Assembly (NCBI RefSeq): GCF_004361885.1
Contig: NZ_SNWH01000012.1
Location: forward strand, 1 to 64,000
DNA length: 64,000 bases
Direction of reading: 5' to 3'
DNA from: Halomonas ventosae
GTDB lineage: Bacteria; Pseudomonadota; Gammaproteobacteria; Pseudomonadales; Halomonadaceae
Position numbers and translations under genes: made by a program. Below the pieces are notes generated by a model that did no database searches, was not told the DNA's origin, and saw nothing but the letters and a program-made list of their open reading frames with translations. Of the stretch, positions 20,919 through 36,425 are shown piece after piece; within the stretch, counting starts at the first letter, position 1; each line of letters opens with the position of its first letter.

Positions 20919-22406
20919 TTAGAATGTCGTGTTGTCGGGGAGGTCGATGCCCAGCTCGTTCCAGCGCCCGCTGACGCGGGCCTTGACATCCGCGTCCATG
21001 ACGATGGGCGTGCCCCACTCACGGTCGGTCTCGCCGGGCCACTTGCAGGTAGCATCCAGGCCCATCTTGGAGCCCAGTCCCGCCACGGGGGAGGCGAAGT
21101 CCAGGTAGTCGATGGGCGTGTTCTCCACCATCACGGTATCGCGGGCGGGGTCCATGCGCGTGGTGATGGCCCAGATCACGTCCTTCCAGTCCCGGGCACT
21201 GACGTCGTCGTCGAGCACCACCACGAACTTGGTGTACATGAACTGGCGCAGGAAGCTCCACACCCCCATCATCACGCGCTTGGCATGGCCGGGGTACTGC
21301 TTGGTCATGGTCACCACCGCCATGCGGTAGGAGCACCCTTCAGGCGGCAGGTAGAAGTCGACGATCTCGGGAAACTGGCGGCGCAGGATGGGCACGAACA
21401 CCTCATTGAGCGCCAGCCCCAGGATCGCCGGCTCATCGGGAGGGCGGCCGGTGTAGGTGGAGTGGTAGATGGCGTTCTCGCGCAGGGTCATGCGCGTCAC
21501 CGTGAACACCGGGAAGGTCTCGACCTCGTTGTAGTAGCCGGTATGGTCGCCGTAGGGGCCCTCGAGCGCCATGTCGTCGGGATAGATAAAGCCTTCCAGA
21601 ATGATTTCTGCTGATGCAGGTACCTCCAGATCGGCATGAACACACTTGACCAGCTCGGTGCGCGAGCCACGCAGCAGGCCGGCGAAGGCGTACTCGGAGA
21701 GGCTGTCGGGCACCGGGGTCACGGCGCCGAGGATGGTGGCCGGGTCGGCGCCCAGCGCCACCGCCACCGGGAAGGGCTCGCCGGGGTGGGCCTGCTGGAA
21801 CTCCTGGAAGTCGAGTGCCCCGCCACGATGGGAAAGCCAGCGCATGATCAGGCGGTTGCGACCGAGCTTCTGCTGGCGGTAGATGCCGAGGTTCTGGCGG
21901 CTCTTGTGGGGCCCCTTGGTGATCACCAAGGGCCAGGTGACCAGGGGAGCCACGTCGCCCGGCCAGCAGTGCTGGATGGGCAGGCGGTCGAGGTCGACCT
22001 CATCGCCCTCATAGGCGAGCGCCTGCACCGGCGCCGAGCGCACGGTCTTCGGCCCCATGCTCATGATCTGCTTGAAGATCGGCAGCTTGCTCCAGGCGTC
22101 GCGGAAGCCCTTGGGCGGCTCGGGCTCCTTGAGGAAGGCGAGCAGCTCGCCCACCTCGCGCAGCGCGGCGACCGAGTCCTGGCCCATGCCCATGGCTACC
22201 CGCTTCGGCGTGCCGAAGAGGTTGCCGAGCAGCGGCATGGTGTGGCCCTTGACGTTCTCGAACAGCAGCGCCGGCCCCCCGGCGCGCAGGGTACGGTCGC
22301 AGATCTCGGTGATCTCGAGGTAGGCGTCGACCTCGGCGGTGATGCGCTTGAGCTCGCCCTGGGCCTCGAGCACCGCGATGAACTCGCGCAGGTCCTTGTA
22401 CTTCAT
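20919..22406 (-). CDS. ubiD: 4-hydroxy-3-polyprenylbenzoate decarboxylase UbiD
   Basis: UbiD decarboxylates the ring precursor of ubiquinone using prenylated FMN made by UbiX. I chose the ATG at 22406, giving [22 protein letters not shown] as in other UbiD proteins and 495 residues; an upstream ATG at 22445 has a better ribosome-binding site but adds a non-family extension. Blocks such as [20 protein letters not shown] and [12 protein letters not shown] are clear. It is part of the rho-ubiD-fre-folM string; the gap to rho holds a copy of the structured repeat. Confidence 0.95.
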   Translation of the reverse strand: MKYKDLREFIAVLEAQGELKRITAEVDAYLEITEICDRTLRAGGPALLFENVKGHTMPLLGNLFGTPKRVAMGMGQDSVAALREVGELLAFLKEPEPPKGFRDAWSKLPIFKQIMSMGPKTVRSAPVQALAYEGDEVDLDRLPIQHCWPGDVAPLVTWPLVITKGPHKSRQNLGIYRQQKLGRNRLIMRWLSHRGGALDFQEFQQAHPGEPFPVAVALGADPATILGAVTPVPDSLSEYAFAGLLRGSRTELVKCVHADLEVPASAEIILEGFIYPDDMALEGPYGDHTGYYNEVETFPVFTVTRMTLRENAIYHSTYTGRPPDEPAILGLALNEVFVPILRRQFPEIVDFYLPPEGCSYRMAVVTMTKQYPGHAKRVMMGVWSFLRQFMYTKFVVVLDDDVSARDWKDVIWAITTRMDPARDTVMVENTPIDYLDFASPVAGLGSKMGLDATCKWPGETDREWGTPIVMDADVKARVSGRWNELGIDLPDNTTF

Positions 22407-22490
22407 GCGGATTTCCCGGTTCCAGAATGACGAAAGGGACGGCATAGCATGCCCCTTGAATACGTCTGCAGTGTTGCCATGGCAAGCGGC

Positions 22491-22586
22491 GGCGGGGACA
22501 GGCCGGAGAGCGGGTCCTATGCCAGGGATGGCATCGGTAGCGCCCAGGGAGGGGTTTACAGCACCCCCTCGTAGGCCTGTCGCCGG
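22491..22586. repeat. Structured intergenic repeat, copy 1 (short form)
   Basis: A 96-base copy between rho and ubiD. Its ends are inverted (GACAGGCC near 22496 and GGCCTGTC near 22574), the inner hairpin is ATGCCA-GGGA-TGGCAT, and a third hairpin is GGGGT-TTACAGC-ACCCC. A 12-base palindrome TTGCCATGGCAA lies just outside. See the other copies at 28260, 31987 and 55200. Confidence 0.85.
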
Positions 22587-22620
22587 GTCAGCCGCGCAGT
22601 GGCATTCCCGGCAGCCGTGG

Positions 22621-23880
<1,260 letters not shown>

Positions 23881-24328
23881 CGGTGTGTTCAGAATTCGCT
23901 CGTGGAAGCCGGGCGGCAGTGCGCCATGGGAAAGACAGGAGGCGAGACGAGGACGCCCTGTGGATGCGTTCAGAGCCCGGACAGGCTACCTCTCGTGGTG
24001 CTGTATCGTATGGCCTGGGACGGATGACCGCTTACCGCCTTCTGGAGGTGCGGGGGCCGATATCGGAAGCGAGGAAGCAGGTGCGTTTTCGCCTGACCTG
24101 CGGGTCCGGGCCAGGCGGCCGGAATCGCGGACTAAAGCAGTGGGCTGTCTGACGACTTGAAGTTGATCGTAACGGGATCACCGCGAGACGATCGGGAAGC
24201 ATTTGGAACAGGCGAACGACTCGATAGTAGTCAAGCCGGCAGGCGAACGCAAGTCCCGGGCCGGCGGCAATTGACACGGCAGGAAGCGCCGCGCACCCTT
24301 GCCCCTGACCGATTCGGAAGGAACTGCC
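23881..24328. other. Divergent intergenic region between rho and ppx (448 bases)
   Basis: The region should hold the rho leader and the promoters of both genes. A weak plus-strand promoter candidate is TTGGAA (24203-24208), 16 bases, TAGTAG (24225-24230), about 100 bases before ppx. On the minus strand CATACGATAC around 24006-24015 may contain a -10 box for rho. No trxA-like sequence (no WCGPC motif in any frame) and no convincing short gene were seen. A possible 42-codon ORF at 24026-24154 is not supported. Confidence 0.5.
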
Positions 24329-25873
24329 ATGAGCTCGCCACAGGACACGGCACCCACTGCTGCCGACCCCCTTCCCGCTGCCGTGGCCGGCGATCCTGCC
24401 CGGCTCGCCGCCATCGACCTCGGCTCCAACAGCTTCCACCTGCTGGTGGCCAATTACCAGGATGACCGGCTACAAGTGGTCGTGAAGCTGGGCGAGAAGG
24501 TCCAGTTGGCCGCCGGTCTCGACGAGGAAGGATACCTTGACGAGGCAGCCATGCAGCGCGCCCTGGACTGCCTGACCCGCTTCGCCCCCTTCCTCGACGA
24601 CATCACCCCGGGCCACCTGCGGGTGGTGGGCACCAATGCGCTGCGCGATGCGGCCAACAGCCAGACGCTGATCGAGCGCGCCGAGGCCCTGCTCGGCCAG
24701 CGCATCGAGATCATCGCCGGCCGCGAGGAAGCTCGCCTGATCTATCTCGGCGCGGCTCATGCCCTAGCGGAGGATGGCCGCCGGCTGATCGTCGATATCG
24801 GCGGTGGCTCGACCGAGTTCATCATCGGCGAGCGCTTCGAGCCCCTGGCGCTGGAGAGCCTGCGCATGGGCTGCGTGACCTTCACCGGGCGTTTCTTCGC
24901 CAGCGGCGAGATCAGCGAGAAGCGCATGCGCCAGGCGGAGCTTGCCGCCCTTTCGGAACTGGCCAACATCCAGCGACCCTACCAGCGGCTAGGCTGGGCC
25001 GACCCCGTGGGCTCCAGCGGCACCATCAAGGCTGCGGCCGCGGTGATGGCGGCCGCTGGGGATGCGCCCGACGGGGAAATCACCCGTACCGGCCTGGCCG
25101 CCCTGCGCAAGCGCCTGATCAAGTGCAAGAAACTCGACAAAGTGGCCATGGAAGGCCTCAAGGCAGACCGTGCGCGGGTCTTTCCGGCGGGGGTGGCGAT
25201 CCTTAGCGCGATTTTCGAGGCCTTCGACCTGGAGCGGATGCGCTATGCCGACGGAGCCCTTCGCGAAGGGGTACTCTACGACATGGTGGGGCGCAACAGC
25301 CCCGAGGACTCGCGCCTCAAGACCCTGGACAACCTGGCCCGCAACGCCCAGCTGGACGGCCGCCAGGCCGACAACGTGGCAGCCACCGCCGGCGCCCTGT
25401 TCGAGCAGGTTCGCCAGGCCTGGGCGCTCGATGACGACCAGGCACGCTTCCTCGACTGGGCCAGCCGACTACACGAAATCGGCCTGGCCATCTCCCACAG
25501 CCAGTTCCATCGCCACGGCGCCTACCTGCTGGAGCATTCTGACCTGGCTGGCTTCTCGCGACCGGAGCAGCGTCTGCTGGCCTTCCTGGTGCGCGCCCAC
25601 CGCCGCAAGTTCCCGGTCAAGGAGTGGCAGGCCCTGCCCGAGTCGGAACGCCGCCCCCACGCCCGACTGGCTCGGCTGCTGCGCCTGGCGGTGATCCTCA
25701 ACCACTCGCGTCCTGAGCAGCCCCCCGCCGTGCCTCGGCTGCAGGCCGAGGGCGAGTCGCTGATACTCACGCTAGACGGCGAACAGACACCGGCGCTGCT
25801 GCTCAACGACCTGGAGCAGGAGATGGCCTATCAGCAGGCCGCGGATCTCCCCCTGACGATTCGTCACGGCTGA
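24329..25873 (+). CDS. ppx: Exopolyphosphatase
   Basis: Ppx removes terminal phosphates from polyphosphate and can hydrolyse pppGpp. The 514-residue product belongs to the ASKHA fold: phosphate-1 motif AIDLGSNSFHLLVAN near the N-terminus, phosphate-2 motif DIGGGSTEF (about residues 158-166) and a C-terminal HD-like helical domain. The ATG at 24329 is preceded by AAGGAA; an ATG at 24299 is an alternative. Its 3' end overlaps the convergent tilS by 71 bases. Confidence 0.95.
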   Translation: MSSPQDTAPTAADPLPAAVAGDPARLAAIDLGSNSFHLLVANYQDDRLQVVVKLGEKVQLAAGLDEEGYLDEAAMQRALDCLTRFAPFLDDITPGHLRVVGTNALRDAANSQTLIERAEALLGQRIEIIAGREEARLIYLGAAHALAEDGRRLIVDIGGGSTEFIIGERFEPLALESLRMGCVTFTGRFFASGEISEKRMRQAELAALSELANIQRPYQRLGWADPVGSSGTIKAAAAVMAAAGDAPDGEITRTGLAALRKRLIKCKKLDKVAMEGLKADRARVFPAGVAILSAIFEAFDLERMRYADGALREGVLYDMVGRNSPEDSRLKTLDNLARNAQLDGRQADNVAATAGALFEQVRQAWALDDDQARFLDWASRLHEIGLAISHSQFHRHGAYLLEHSDLAGFSRPEQRLLAFLVRAHRRKFPVKEWQALPESERRPHARLARLLRLAVILNHSRPEQPPAVPRLQAEGESLILTLDGEQTPALLLNDLEQEMAYQQAADLPLTIRHG

Positions 25874-27173
25874 CCCAACCCTCGGCGAGCAGCCAGCAGG
25901 CCCCGTCCCGCGGGTCCAGCACTGCCACCGGTGTCTCGCCTTCTCGAGCCACCACCAGCCCCCCGCGCCCCCAGGGGGGCACGCCAGCCTCCTGCAGCAG
26001 CCGCTTGAGATCGCGTCGGCCACGGCCGGGCAGCCGCAGCCATTCGCCTCCCTGCCGCGGCACCACCCGCAGCCGTGCCGGCGCACCGTCGGCCCGGCCC
26101 AGCGAGACCCGCACCTCGCCCAGCGGCGTCATCAACGGCGCATGGCCATTCCACTCGGCTTGCCAGTCGGGCGGCAGCGCCTCAGGGGGGGCGAGCAGGT
26201 ATAGCCGCCCTCGCCAGACCCTGGCCTCTGCATCAGACCAGGTTACCCGCACCTTGGCATCCTCCCTGGCCTCCAGCTGGTCCAGCAGCGTGTCGAGCCG
26301 CCGTGCCGGCGGCATCGCCAGGCCCAGCCGCCCACAGCAATAGCGCACCAGCAGGCGTCGTCGAGAACCGGAAAGCGTCTCCAGGCCCGCCACCGGCAGG
26401 CAGGCCGCATCGCCGCCCAGGCGCTCGAGGTCGAGGCCGGCGAGCTCATCGAGCAGGGCGTCGGCCTCGCCGGCAAGCGCCGCGCTGCGCGAGAGCGACT
26501 CGCCGGCATGCACCCAGCGGGTCGCCAGCAGTGGTAGCACGGTGTGGCGCAGGAAGTTGCGATCCAGGGTCTCGTCGTCGTTGGAAGGATCCTCCACCCA
26601 GACCAGGCCCTGGCGGCGCGCCTCGGCCTCGAGGGTCGCGCGCTCGACCCCAAGCAGCGGGCGCTCGAGGCGCCGCCCCCGCCACGCGCGCCCGGCCGTC
26701 ATGCCGGCCAGGCCGCGCGTCCCGCTACCGCGCAGGGCAGCCAGCAGGAAGGTCTCGGCCTGATCATCGCGGTGCTGAGCCAGCCAGAGGGTCTCGCCCG
26801 GCGCCACGCACTCGGCGAAGGCGGCGTAGCGTGCCGCCCGCGCCGCCCCTTCGCGACCCTGCCCGTCGGCCGAGTCGACGGCGACCCGCTCGACGCGAAG
26901 CGGCACGCCGAGGCCCGAACAGAGCCACTGGCAGTGACGCTCGAAGCCGTCGGCGGCAGGCTGCAGGCCATGATGGACATGCAGCGCCCGCAAGGAGCGT
27001 GGATGGCGCCGACAGGCCTCTGCGGTGAGCGTCAGCAGCAGCGAGGAGTCCAGCCCACCGGAGAGGGCCACCCAGACGCAACGCCCCGCCGACGTAGCCG
27101 CCAGGGCACGATCGACAAGGCGCTGCAGGGTCGCCCCCATGGAATCAGCGTCCATGACCGTCACCGAGGCCAT
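25803..27173 (-). CDS. tilS: tRNA(Ile)-lysidine synthetase
   Basis: TilS attaches lysine to the wobble cytidine of tRNA-Ile(CAU), making it read AUA. The 456-residue protein has the PP-loop SGGLDSS (about residues 38-44), the ALHVHHGLQ and AQHRDDQAETFLL blocks of the N-type ATPase domain, then the substrate-recognition and C-terminal domains. Starts at 27173, 27155 or 27140 are all possible; none has a strong ribosome-binding site. It lies four bases after accA on the same strand, the usual accA-tilS pair. Its last 71 bases are antisense to the end of ppx. Confidence 0.94.
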   Translation of the reverse strand: MASVTVMDADSMGATLQRLVDRALAATSAGRCVWVALSGGLDSSLLLTLTAEACRRHPRSLRALHVHHGLQPAADGFERHCQWLCSGLGVPLRVERVAVDSADGQGREGAARAARYAAFAECVAPGETLWLAQHRDDQAETFLLAALRGSGTRGLAGMTAGRAWRGRRLERPLLGVERATLEAEARRQGLVWVEDPSNDDETLDRNFLRHTVLPLLATRWVHAGESLSRSAALAGEADALLDELAGLDLERLGGDAACLPVAGLETLSGSRRRLLVRYCCGRLGLAMPPARRLDTLLDQLEAREDAKVRVTWSDAEARVWRGRLYLLAPPEALPPDWQAEWNGHAPLMTPLGEVRVSLGRADGAPARLRVVPRQGGEWLRLPGRGRRDLKRLLQEAGVPPWGRGGLVVAREGETPVAVLDPRDGACWLLAEGWVSRDESSGGDPRPADRPSPAPGR

Positions 27174-27177
27174 GCGG

Positions 27178-28131
<954 letters not shown>

Positions 28132-28259
28132 TGGCCGGATGCCTTGTGATGTTTCACCGCCTGCCCGTCGAGGCCAGGCGCGGCGCGAAAAGTGACGTGG
28201 CTGGCATTATCGCACCCTCAACGCACCACGCAAGGCAGAGCACGCCAGGAGGCAAGGGG

Positions 28260-28354
28260 GCCGGGGACAGGCTTGGAGGGGGTCCTACGCCAGGGATGGC
28301 GTCGATAGCGCCCAGGGAGGGGTTCACAGCGCCCCCGATAAGCCTGTCGCCGGT
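28260..28354. repeat. Structured intergenic repeat, copy 2 (short form)
   Basis: A 95-base copy between dnaE and accA. The outer stem is GACAGGCT with AGCCTGTC, the inner hairpin ACGCCA-GGGA-TGGCGT and the third hairpin GGGGT-TCACAGC-GCCCC. Compared with copy 1, both partners change in the outer stem (C-G to T-A) and in the inner stem (T-A to C-G). Confidence 0.85.
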
Positions 28355-28407
28355 AAGCCCCGACTCGTTCCAAGCAAGACAATGAGGGGCAAGCCCTATG
28401 CCCATGC

Positions 28408-31908
<3,501 letters not shown>

Positions 31909-31986
31909 ATAAGGGCTCGGGGCTTGGCGGTAAATAATCAGTACAGGAAGCGCGAGGCTATCCCGGCAATATCGCTCGGGGCTGAT

Positions 31987-32163
31987 CCGGCGACAGGCCT
32001 GCGGGGAGGCGCTGTAAACCCCTCCCTGGGCGCTACCGATGCCCTGCGGCGCTCTCGCGTCCTGCTTCGCTTGCAGGGCCAGTGCTGGCCATCCCTGGCC
32101 AGCCCGTTCGGAGGAATCCTCCTCACCCCTGGCATAGGACCTCCTCTGCGACCTGCTCCCGGC
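31987..32163. repeat. Structured intergenic repeat, copy 3 (long form, inverted)
   Basis: A copy of about 177 bases between rnhB and dnaE, opposite in orientation to the others. Both ends and the CCCTCCCTGGGCGCTACC block match the short form, but the tip of the inner hairpin is replaced by about 80 bases that fold further: GGAGG-ATT-CCTCC and CTGGCCA-TCCC-TGGCCAG, the latter again built around the CCAGGGATGG core. This looks like a long form of the same element rather than an unrelated insertion. Confidence 0.8.
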
Positions 32164-32189
32164 GCCTCTCGTGGTGCCGCTTGAGAGAC

Positions 32190-32828
32190 CTAAAACAGTG
32201 CCAGCTGGCGCTTGACGGGACCGAAGGAGCGACGGTGCTCCGGCAGCGGCCCCAGGCGTTCCAGGGCGGCCAGGTGCTCGCGGGTCGGGTAGCCCTTGTG
32301 GCGGGCGAAGCCGTAGTCGGGATGCCGGGCATCGAGGGCCAGCATGCCTGCGTCGCGCTCGACCTTGGCCAGTATCGAGGCGGCGGCGATGGCCGGATGA
32401 CGGGCATCGCCCTTGACCACTGCCTGACCGGAGACATGATGCCCGGGCAGCCGGTTGCCGTCCACCAGCAGGTACTCGGCCGCCGGCGCCAGGGCGTCGA
32501 TGGCGCGACGCATGGCGAGGTGCGTGGCATGGTAGATATTGAGCGCGTCCACCTCGGCGGCCGACGCCTCGGCCACGGCGCAGGCCAGTGCCCGTGCGCG
32601 GATCACCGCATCCAGGATCTCGCGACGGCGGGCGGTCAGGGTCTTGGAGTCGGCCAGGCCCGCGATGGGCCGTGCCGGGTCGAGGATCACCGCGGCGGCG
32701 ACCACCGGGCCGACCAGCGGGCCGCGGCCCACCTCGTCGACCCCGGCCAGGCGCTCGCCCGCATAGTCGATCACCAGCGGCGGCAGCTCGCGGGCCCCTT
32801 TCCCTCTCGCGCGCTCCCTGACCGTCAT
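32190..32828 (-). CDS. rnhB: Ribonuclease HII
   Basis: RnhB cuts RNA-DNA hybrids, including single ribonucleotides in DNA. The 212-residue product has the catalytic signature [21 protein letters not shown] with the DEG-type acidic pair, and the later acidic residues in [10 protein letters not shown] and [12 protein letters not shown]. It overlaps the lpxB stop by four bases (ATGA), so it is translationally coupled to lipid A synthesis genes, as in other gammaproteobacteria. Confidence 0.97.
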   Translation of the reverse strand: MTVRERARGKGARELPPLVIDYAGERLAGVDEVGRGPLVGPVVAAAVILDPARPIAGLADSKTLTARRREILDAVIRARALACAVAEASAAEVDALNIYHATHLAMRRAIDALAPAAEYLLVDGNRLPGHHVSGQAVVKGDARHPAIAAASILAKVERDAGMLALDARHPDYGFARHKGYPTREHLAALERLGPLPEHRRSFGPVKRQLALF

Positions 32829-34021
32829 GGCGCCACCTCGTCGGCCAGCGCCGGGGCCACGCTGGCCGGCAACGGCTGCCCCGCCGCCAGCGCCTCGATA
32901 GCCTCGGCCGCCCGGCGGCTGGCGTCACGCTGCAAGTCGGCATGCATGGCGGCAAAGCGCGCTTCCAGGGTCGCCCGTCCTGCGGGGTCGTCGAGCATCT
33001 CGCCCAGGCGCGCGGCGATCGCCGCGGGGCGGGCCTCCCCCTGGATCAGCTCCGGCACCAGGGCCTCGCGGGCGATCAGGTTGGGCAACGAGATCCACTC
33101 GGTCTTGACCAGCCGCCTGGCCAGCCAGTGGGTCAAGGGTGCCATCCGATAGGCGACCAGCATCGCCCGGTGGCAGAGCATCGCCTCCAGCGCCGCGGTG
33201 CCCGAGGCGAGCAGCACCGCATCGGCGGCTACCATGGCCTCCCGGGCCTGGCCGTCGAGCAGGGTCAGGCGCGCCATCAGGGCAGGATGCTCGGCTATCA
33301 GCATCTCCAGCTCGCCGCGGCGTTCGGGTGTCGCCGCCGGGATCACCACCCGCAGCCTGGGTCGCGCGGCACACAGCCGCTCGGCAGCAGCGAGAAAGGT
33401 CTCGCCCAAGAAGCGTATCTCGCTGGCCCGGGAGCCTGGCAGCACCGCCAGCACCGGGCCAGCGGCAGGCAGGCCCAGCTCGGCACGTGCGGCCATGCGA
33501 TCGTTGTCAAGAGGCAACTCGTCGGCCAGCGGGTGGCCGACGAAGGCCACCGGAACCCGGTGGCGGGCATAGAAGGCCGCCTCGAAGGGCAGCAAGGTCA
33601 GCATGGCGTCGACCGACTTCGCGATGCCCTTGACGCGCCCCTGGCGCCAGGCCCAGACCGAGGGGCTGACGTAGTGGGCGGTGGTCAGACCCGCCTCGCG
33701 CAGCTGCCGCTCCAGCCCGAGATTGAAGTCGGGTGCATCGATGCCGATCATCACGTCGGGCTGCCAGGCCAGGGCGTCGCGCCTGAGTTCGCGACGCACG
33801 CCGACCAGCCGGGGCAGGTGCCGGAGCACCTCGATCAGGCCCATCACCGACAGGGTTTCCAGGGGGAAACGGCTATCGAGGCCCTCGGCGATCATGCGCG
33901 GACCACCGATGCCGCGAAACGCCACCCGTGGGTGGCGCGTCTTCAGGGCCCGCATCAGTCCGGCCCCCAGCAGATCGCCAGAGAGCTCGCCTGCGACCAG
34001 ATAGATACGCCGGACCGTCAT
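32825..34021 (-). CDS. lpxB: Lipid-A-disaccharide synthase
   Basis: LpxB joins UDP-2,3-diacylglucosamine and lipid X to form the lipid A disaccharide at the inner membrane. The 398-residue glycosyltransferase family 19 protein shows [17 protein letters not shown] at the N-terminus, the [14 protein letters not shown] block and, later, [11 protein letters not shown] in the nucleotide-binding region. It follows lpxA by 27 bases and overlaps rnhB by four. Confidence 0.97.
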   Translation of the reverse strand: MTVRRIYLVAGELSGDLLGAGLMRALKTRHPRVAFRGIGGPRMIAEGLDSRFPLETLSVMGLIEVLRHLPRLVGVRRELRRDALAWQPDVMIGIDAPDFNLGLERQLREAGLTTAHYVSPSVWAWRQGRVKGIAKSVDAMLTLLPFEAAFYARHRVPVAFVGHPLADELPLDNDRMAARAELGLPAAGPVLAVLPGSRASEIRFLGETFLAAAERLCAARPRLRVVIPAATPERRGELEMLIAEHPALMARLTLLDGQAREAMVAADAVLLASGTAALEAMLCHRAMLVAYRMAPLTHWLARRLVKTEWISLPNLIAREALVPELIQGEARPAAIAARLGEMLDDPAGRATLEARFAAMHADLQRDASRRAAEAIEALAAGQPLPASVAPALADEVAP

Positions 34022-34048
34022 GACGCCACCCGCATCAAGGTACCATGC

Positions 34049-34816
34049 TCAACGGATGATGCCGCGGGTCGAGACCTCGATAGAGGCGGCGAAGGTCTCG
34101 GTCTCGGGCAGTGCGAAGCGCTCACGAATCTGCGCCAGGGCCTGCTCGGTGGTCAGCCCGTGGCGGTAGACCAGCTTGTAGGCCTCGCCCAGCGCGCGGA
34201 TGGCCTCTCTGGAGAAGCCCCGTCGCTTGAGGCCCACCAGATTGAGGCCATGGACCTGCGCCGGGTTGCCGTTGATCATCACGTAGGCCGGGGTATCCTT
34301 GGTGATGATCGAGCCACCGCCGGCCATGGCGTGTTCGCCGAAGTGGCAGAACTGGTGGATGGCCGAGAGCCCGCCGACGATGGCGAAGTCACCCAGACGC
34401 ACATGGCCGGCGAGAGTCACCTGGTTGGCCAGGACACAGTCGTTGCCGATCACGCAGTCGTGGCCGACATGCACGTAGGCCATGAAGAGGTTGCGCGAAC
34501 CGATGGTGGTCTCGCCACGATCCTGGACGGTGCCGCGGTGCAGGGTGGCCCCCTCGCGGATGACGTTGTCATCGCCCATCACCAGGCGGGTCGGCTCCCC
34601 TGCATACTTCTTGTCCTGGCAATCCTCGCCCACCGAGGCGAACTGGAAGATACGGGTGCGCGCGCCCAGCACACTCGGGCCCTTGATCACCACATGGGGG
34701 CCGATGCGGCTGCCGGGCCCGAGCTCGACCTCGGGCCCGATGACCGTGAAGGGGCCGACCTCGACATCGTCGGCCAGGCGCGCCGCAGGATCAATGAGGG
34801 CGGTGGGGTGTATCAA
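34049..34816 (-). CDS. lpxA: UDP-N-acetylglucosamine acyltransferase LpxA
   Basis: LpxA makes the first lipid A intermediate by adding a hydroxyacyl chain from ACP to UDP-GlcNAc. The 255-residue product is a left-handed beta-helix of hexapeptide repeats; the catalytic-histidine region reads [16 protein letters not shown] and the C-terminus is helical. The start is a TTG at 34816 that shares bases with the fabZ stop (TTGA) and has AGGAAGG upstream, so translation is coupled to fabZ. Confidence 0.97.
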   Translation of the reverse strand: MIHPTALIDPAARLADDVEVGPFTVIGPEVELGPGSRIGPHVVIKGPSVLGARTRIFQFASVGEDCQDKKYAGEPTRLVMGDDNVIREGATLHRGTVQDRGETTIGSRNLFMAYVHVGHDCVIGNDCVLANQVTLAGHVRLGDFAIVGGLSAIHQFCHFGEHAMAGGGSIITKDTPAYVMINGNPAQVHGLNLVGLKRRGFSREAIRALGEAYKLVYRHGLTTEQALAQIRERFALPETETFAASIEVSTRGIIR

Positions 34817-35256
34817 GCGACCTTCCTCTCGGCGCAGGTAATGTCGGCCTCACAGACCAGCTCGCCATCGACCGTGGCACGGCAGGCGAACTTCCAGATG
34901 CCGCGCTTGGTGCGCTCGACCCGAGCCTCCAACACCAGCTGGTCGCCGGGCATCACCGGGCGCTTGAAGCGCACGTTGTCACTGGCCACCAGATAGTAGA
35001 CATAGCCGTCGGCGGGCAGCTTATTGACGGTCTTGAAGCCGAGGATGCCACACGCCTGGGCCAGCGCCTCGACCACCAGCACACCAGGCATGATCGGATG
35101 ATGCGGGAAGTGGCCGTTGAAGAAGGGCTCGTTGATGCTGACGTTCTTGTAGGCAACGATGGCTTCGCCCAGGGTGATCTCCGTCACCCGGTCCACCAGC
35201 AGGAAGGGGTAGCGGTGGGGCAGATATTCACGAATCTCGTTGATGTCCATTACCAT
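34813..35256 (-). CDS. fabZ: 3-hydroxyacyl-ACP dehydratase FabZ
   Basis: FabZ dehydrates beta-hydroxyacyl-ACP in fatty acid elongation and competes with LpxA/LpxD for hydroxymyristoyl-ACP. The 147-residue hot-dog protein has [21 protein letters not shown] with catalytic His (about 53) and Glu (about 63). The ATG at 35256 has AGAGG eight bases upstream; the next ATG at 35250 gives the more common [12 protein letters not shown] start. It overlaps lpxA by four bases. Confidence 0.97.
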   Translation of the reverse strand: MVMDINEIREYLPHRYPFLLVDRVTEITLGEAIVAYKNVSINEPFFNGHFPHHPIMPGVLVVEALAQACGILGFKTVNKLPADGYVYYLVASDNVRFKRPVMPGDQLVLEARVERTKRGIWKFACRATVDGELVCEADITCAERKVA

Positions 35257-35360
35257 CGTAGCAACCTCTGAAATGACTGGATGCCCCTCCCGCGAAGGTC
35301 AGGGTCGGCCCAGTGGCCGGCGGAAACAGGCGGAGGATTATACCGCCCTGCAATGCCCCC

Positions 35361-36398
35361 TCAATCGCGACGCGCGGCTTTTTCGAGCCGCGCCAGGCGC
35401 CGGGCGATGTCGTCGAGCTGCTTGAAGCGCACCGCGTTGCGACGCCACTGGGCATTGTCCATGGCACCGGTCCCCGACGAATAGACCCCCGCTTCCAGGA
35501 TCGAGTTGGTGACCAGGCTCATACCGGTGACCTGCACTCCATCGGCGATGGTCAGGTGGCCGGAGAGTCCCACCCCGCCGCCCAGCATGCAGTGCTTGCC
35601 CACCCGGGTGGAGCCGGCAATGCCCACGCAGCCGGCCAGCGCGGTGTGGTCGCCGATCTGCACGTTGTGGGCGATCTGCACCTGGCTGTCGATCTTGACG
35701 TCATCGCCGATCAGGGTGTCGCCAAGCGCGCCACGATCGATGCTCGAGCAGCTACCCACTTCGACATCGTCGCCCAGCACCACGCCGCCCAGTTGGGCGA
35801 TCTTGTGCCAGCGCGCCCCGTCATGGGCAAATCCAAAGCCATCACCGCCGATCACGCAGCCGCTGTGCAGGATGGCCCGAGCGCCGATCACCACGCCATG
35901 ACAGAGAGTGACATTGGCGTGCAACCGCGATCCGGGGCCGATGCGAGAGTCGGCGCCCACCACGCAGCCCGGGCCGATGACCACCTCGTCGCCCAGCTCG
36001 ACGCCTGATTCGATCACTGTCTGGGGGCCGATGACGACGTCCGCCCCCAGGCAGACGTCGTCGGCGACCACCGCCGTGGGATGAATGCCGGCCGGTATTC
36101 GGTCGGTGAGCGGATCGAAGAGCCGCGATAGCTCGGCATAGCCGAGATAGGGGTTGTCCATTTCCAGGCGCGCCACCGGGCAGCTCTGGGCATGGTCCGG
36201 AGCCAGCAGCACCGCCGCGGCTCGCGTCCCTGTCAGATCCTTGAGGTAGGCGCGGTTGGCGAGGAAGGCCACCTGGTCAGGCGCGGCATCCCTGAGCGTC
36301 GCCAGGCCACTCACCCGCCGTTCACCGTCACCCTCGAGGCGGGCTCCCAGGCGCTCGGCAATCTCGGACAGTGTCAGGGTTCGGGCGTCTTGATTCAT
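35361..36398 (-). CDS. lpxD: UDP-3-O-(3-hydroxyacyl)glucosamine N-acyltransferase LpxD
   Basis: LpxD adds the second hydroxyacyl chain in lipid A synthesis. The 345-residue protein has the N-terminal uridine-binding domain (LSEIAERLGARLEGDG), a left-handed beta-helix of hexapeptide repeats from about residue 105, the catalytic-histidine region GDGFGFAHDGARWHKIAQLG and a C-terminal helical tail. It follows a shortened gap after bamA in which skp is absent. A 104-base gap separates it from fabZ. Confidence 0.97.
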   Translation of the reverse strand: MNQDARTLTLSEIAERLGARLEGDGERRVSGLATLRDAAPDQVAFLANRAYLKDLTGTRAAAVLLAPDHAQSCPVARLEMDNPYLGYAELSRLFDPLTDRIPAGIHPTAVVADDVCLGADVVIGPQTVIESGVELGDEVVIGPGCVVGADSRIGPGSRLHANVTLCHGVVIGARAILHSGCVIGGDGFGFAHDGARWHKIAQLGGVVLGDDVEVGSCSSIDRGALGDTLIGDDVKIDSQVQIAHNVQIGDHTALAGCVGIAGSTRVGKHCMLGGGVGLSGHLTIADGVQVTGMSLVTNSILEAGVYSSGTGAMDNAQWRRNAVRFKQLDDIARRLARLEKAARRD

Positions 36399-36425
36399 AA
36401 AGATTCGCTGTCGTAGACGGCCGGC

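Noticed and set aside
24026-24154. Possible 42-codon ORF in the rho-ppx gap
   Set aside because: No good ribosome-binding site, no hydrophobic or family pattern, and no context support.
32942-34996. A 684-codon plus-strand frame antisense to lpxB, lpxA and fabZ
   Set aside because: Antisense shadow caused by high GC at third positions; no ribosome-binding site or family blocks.
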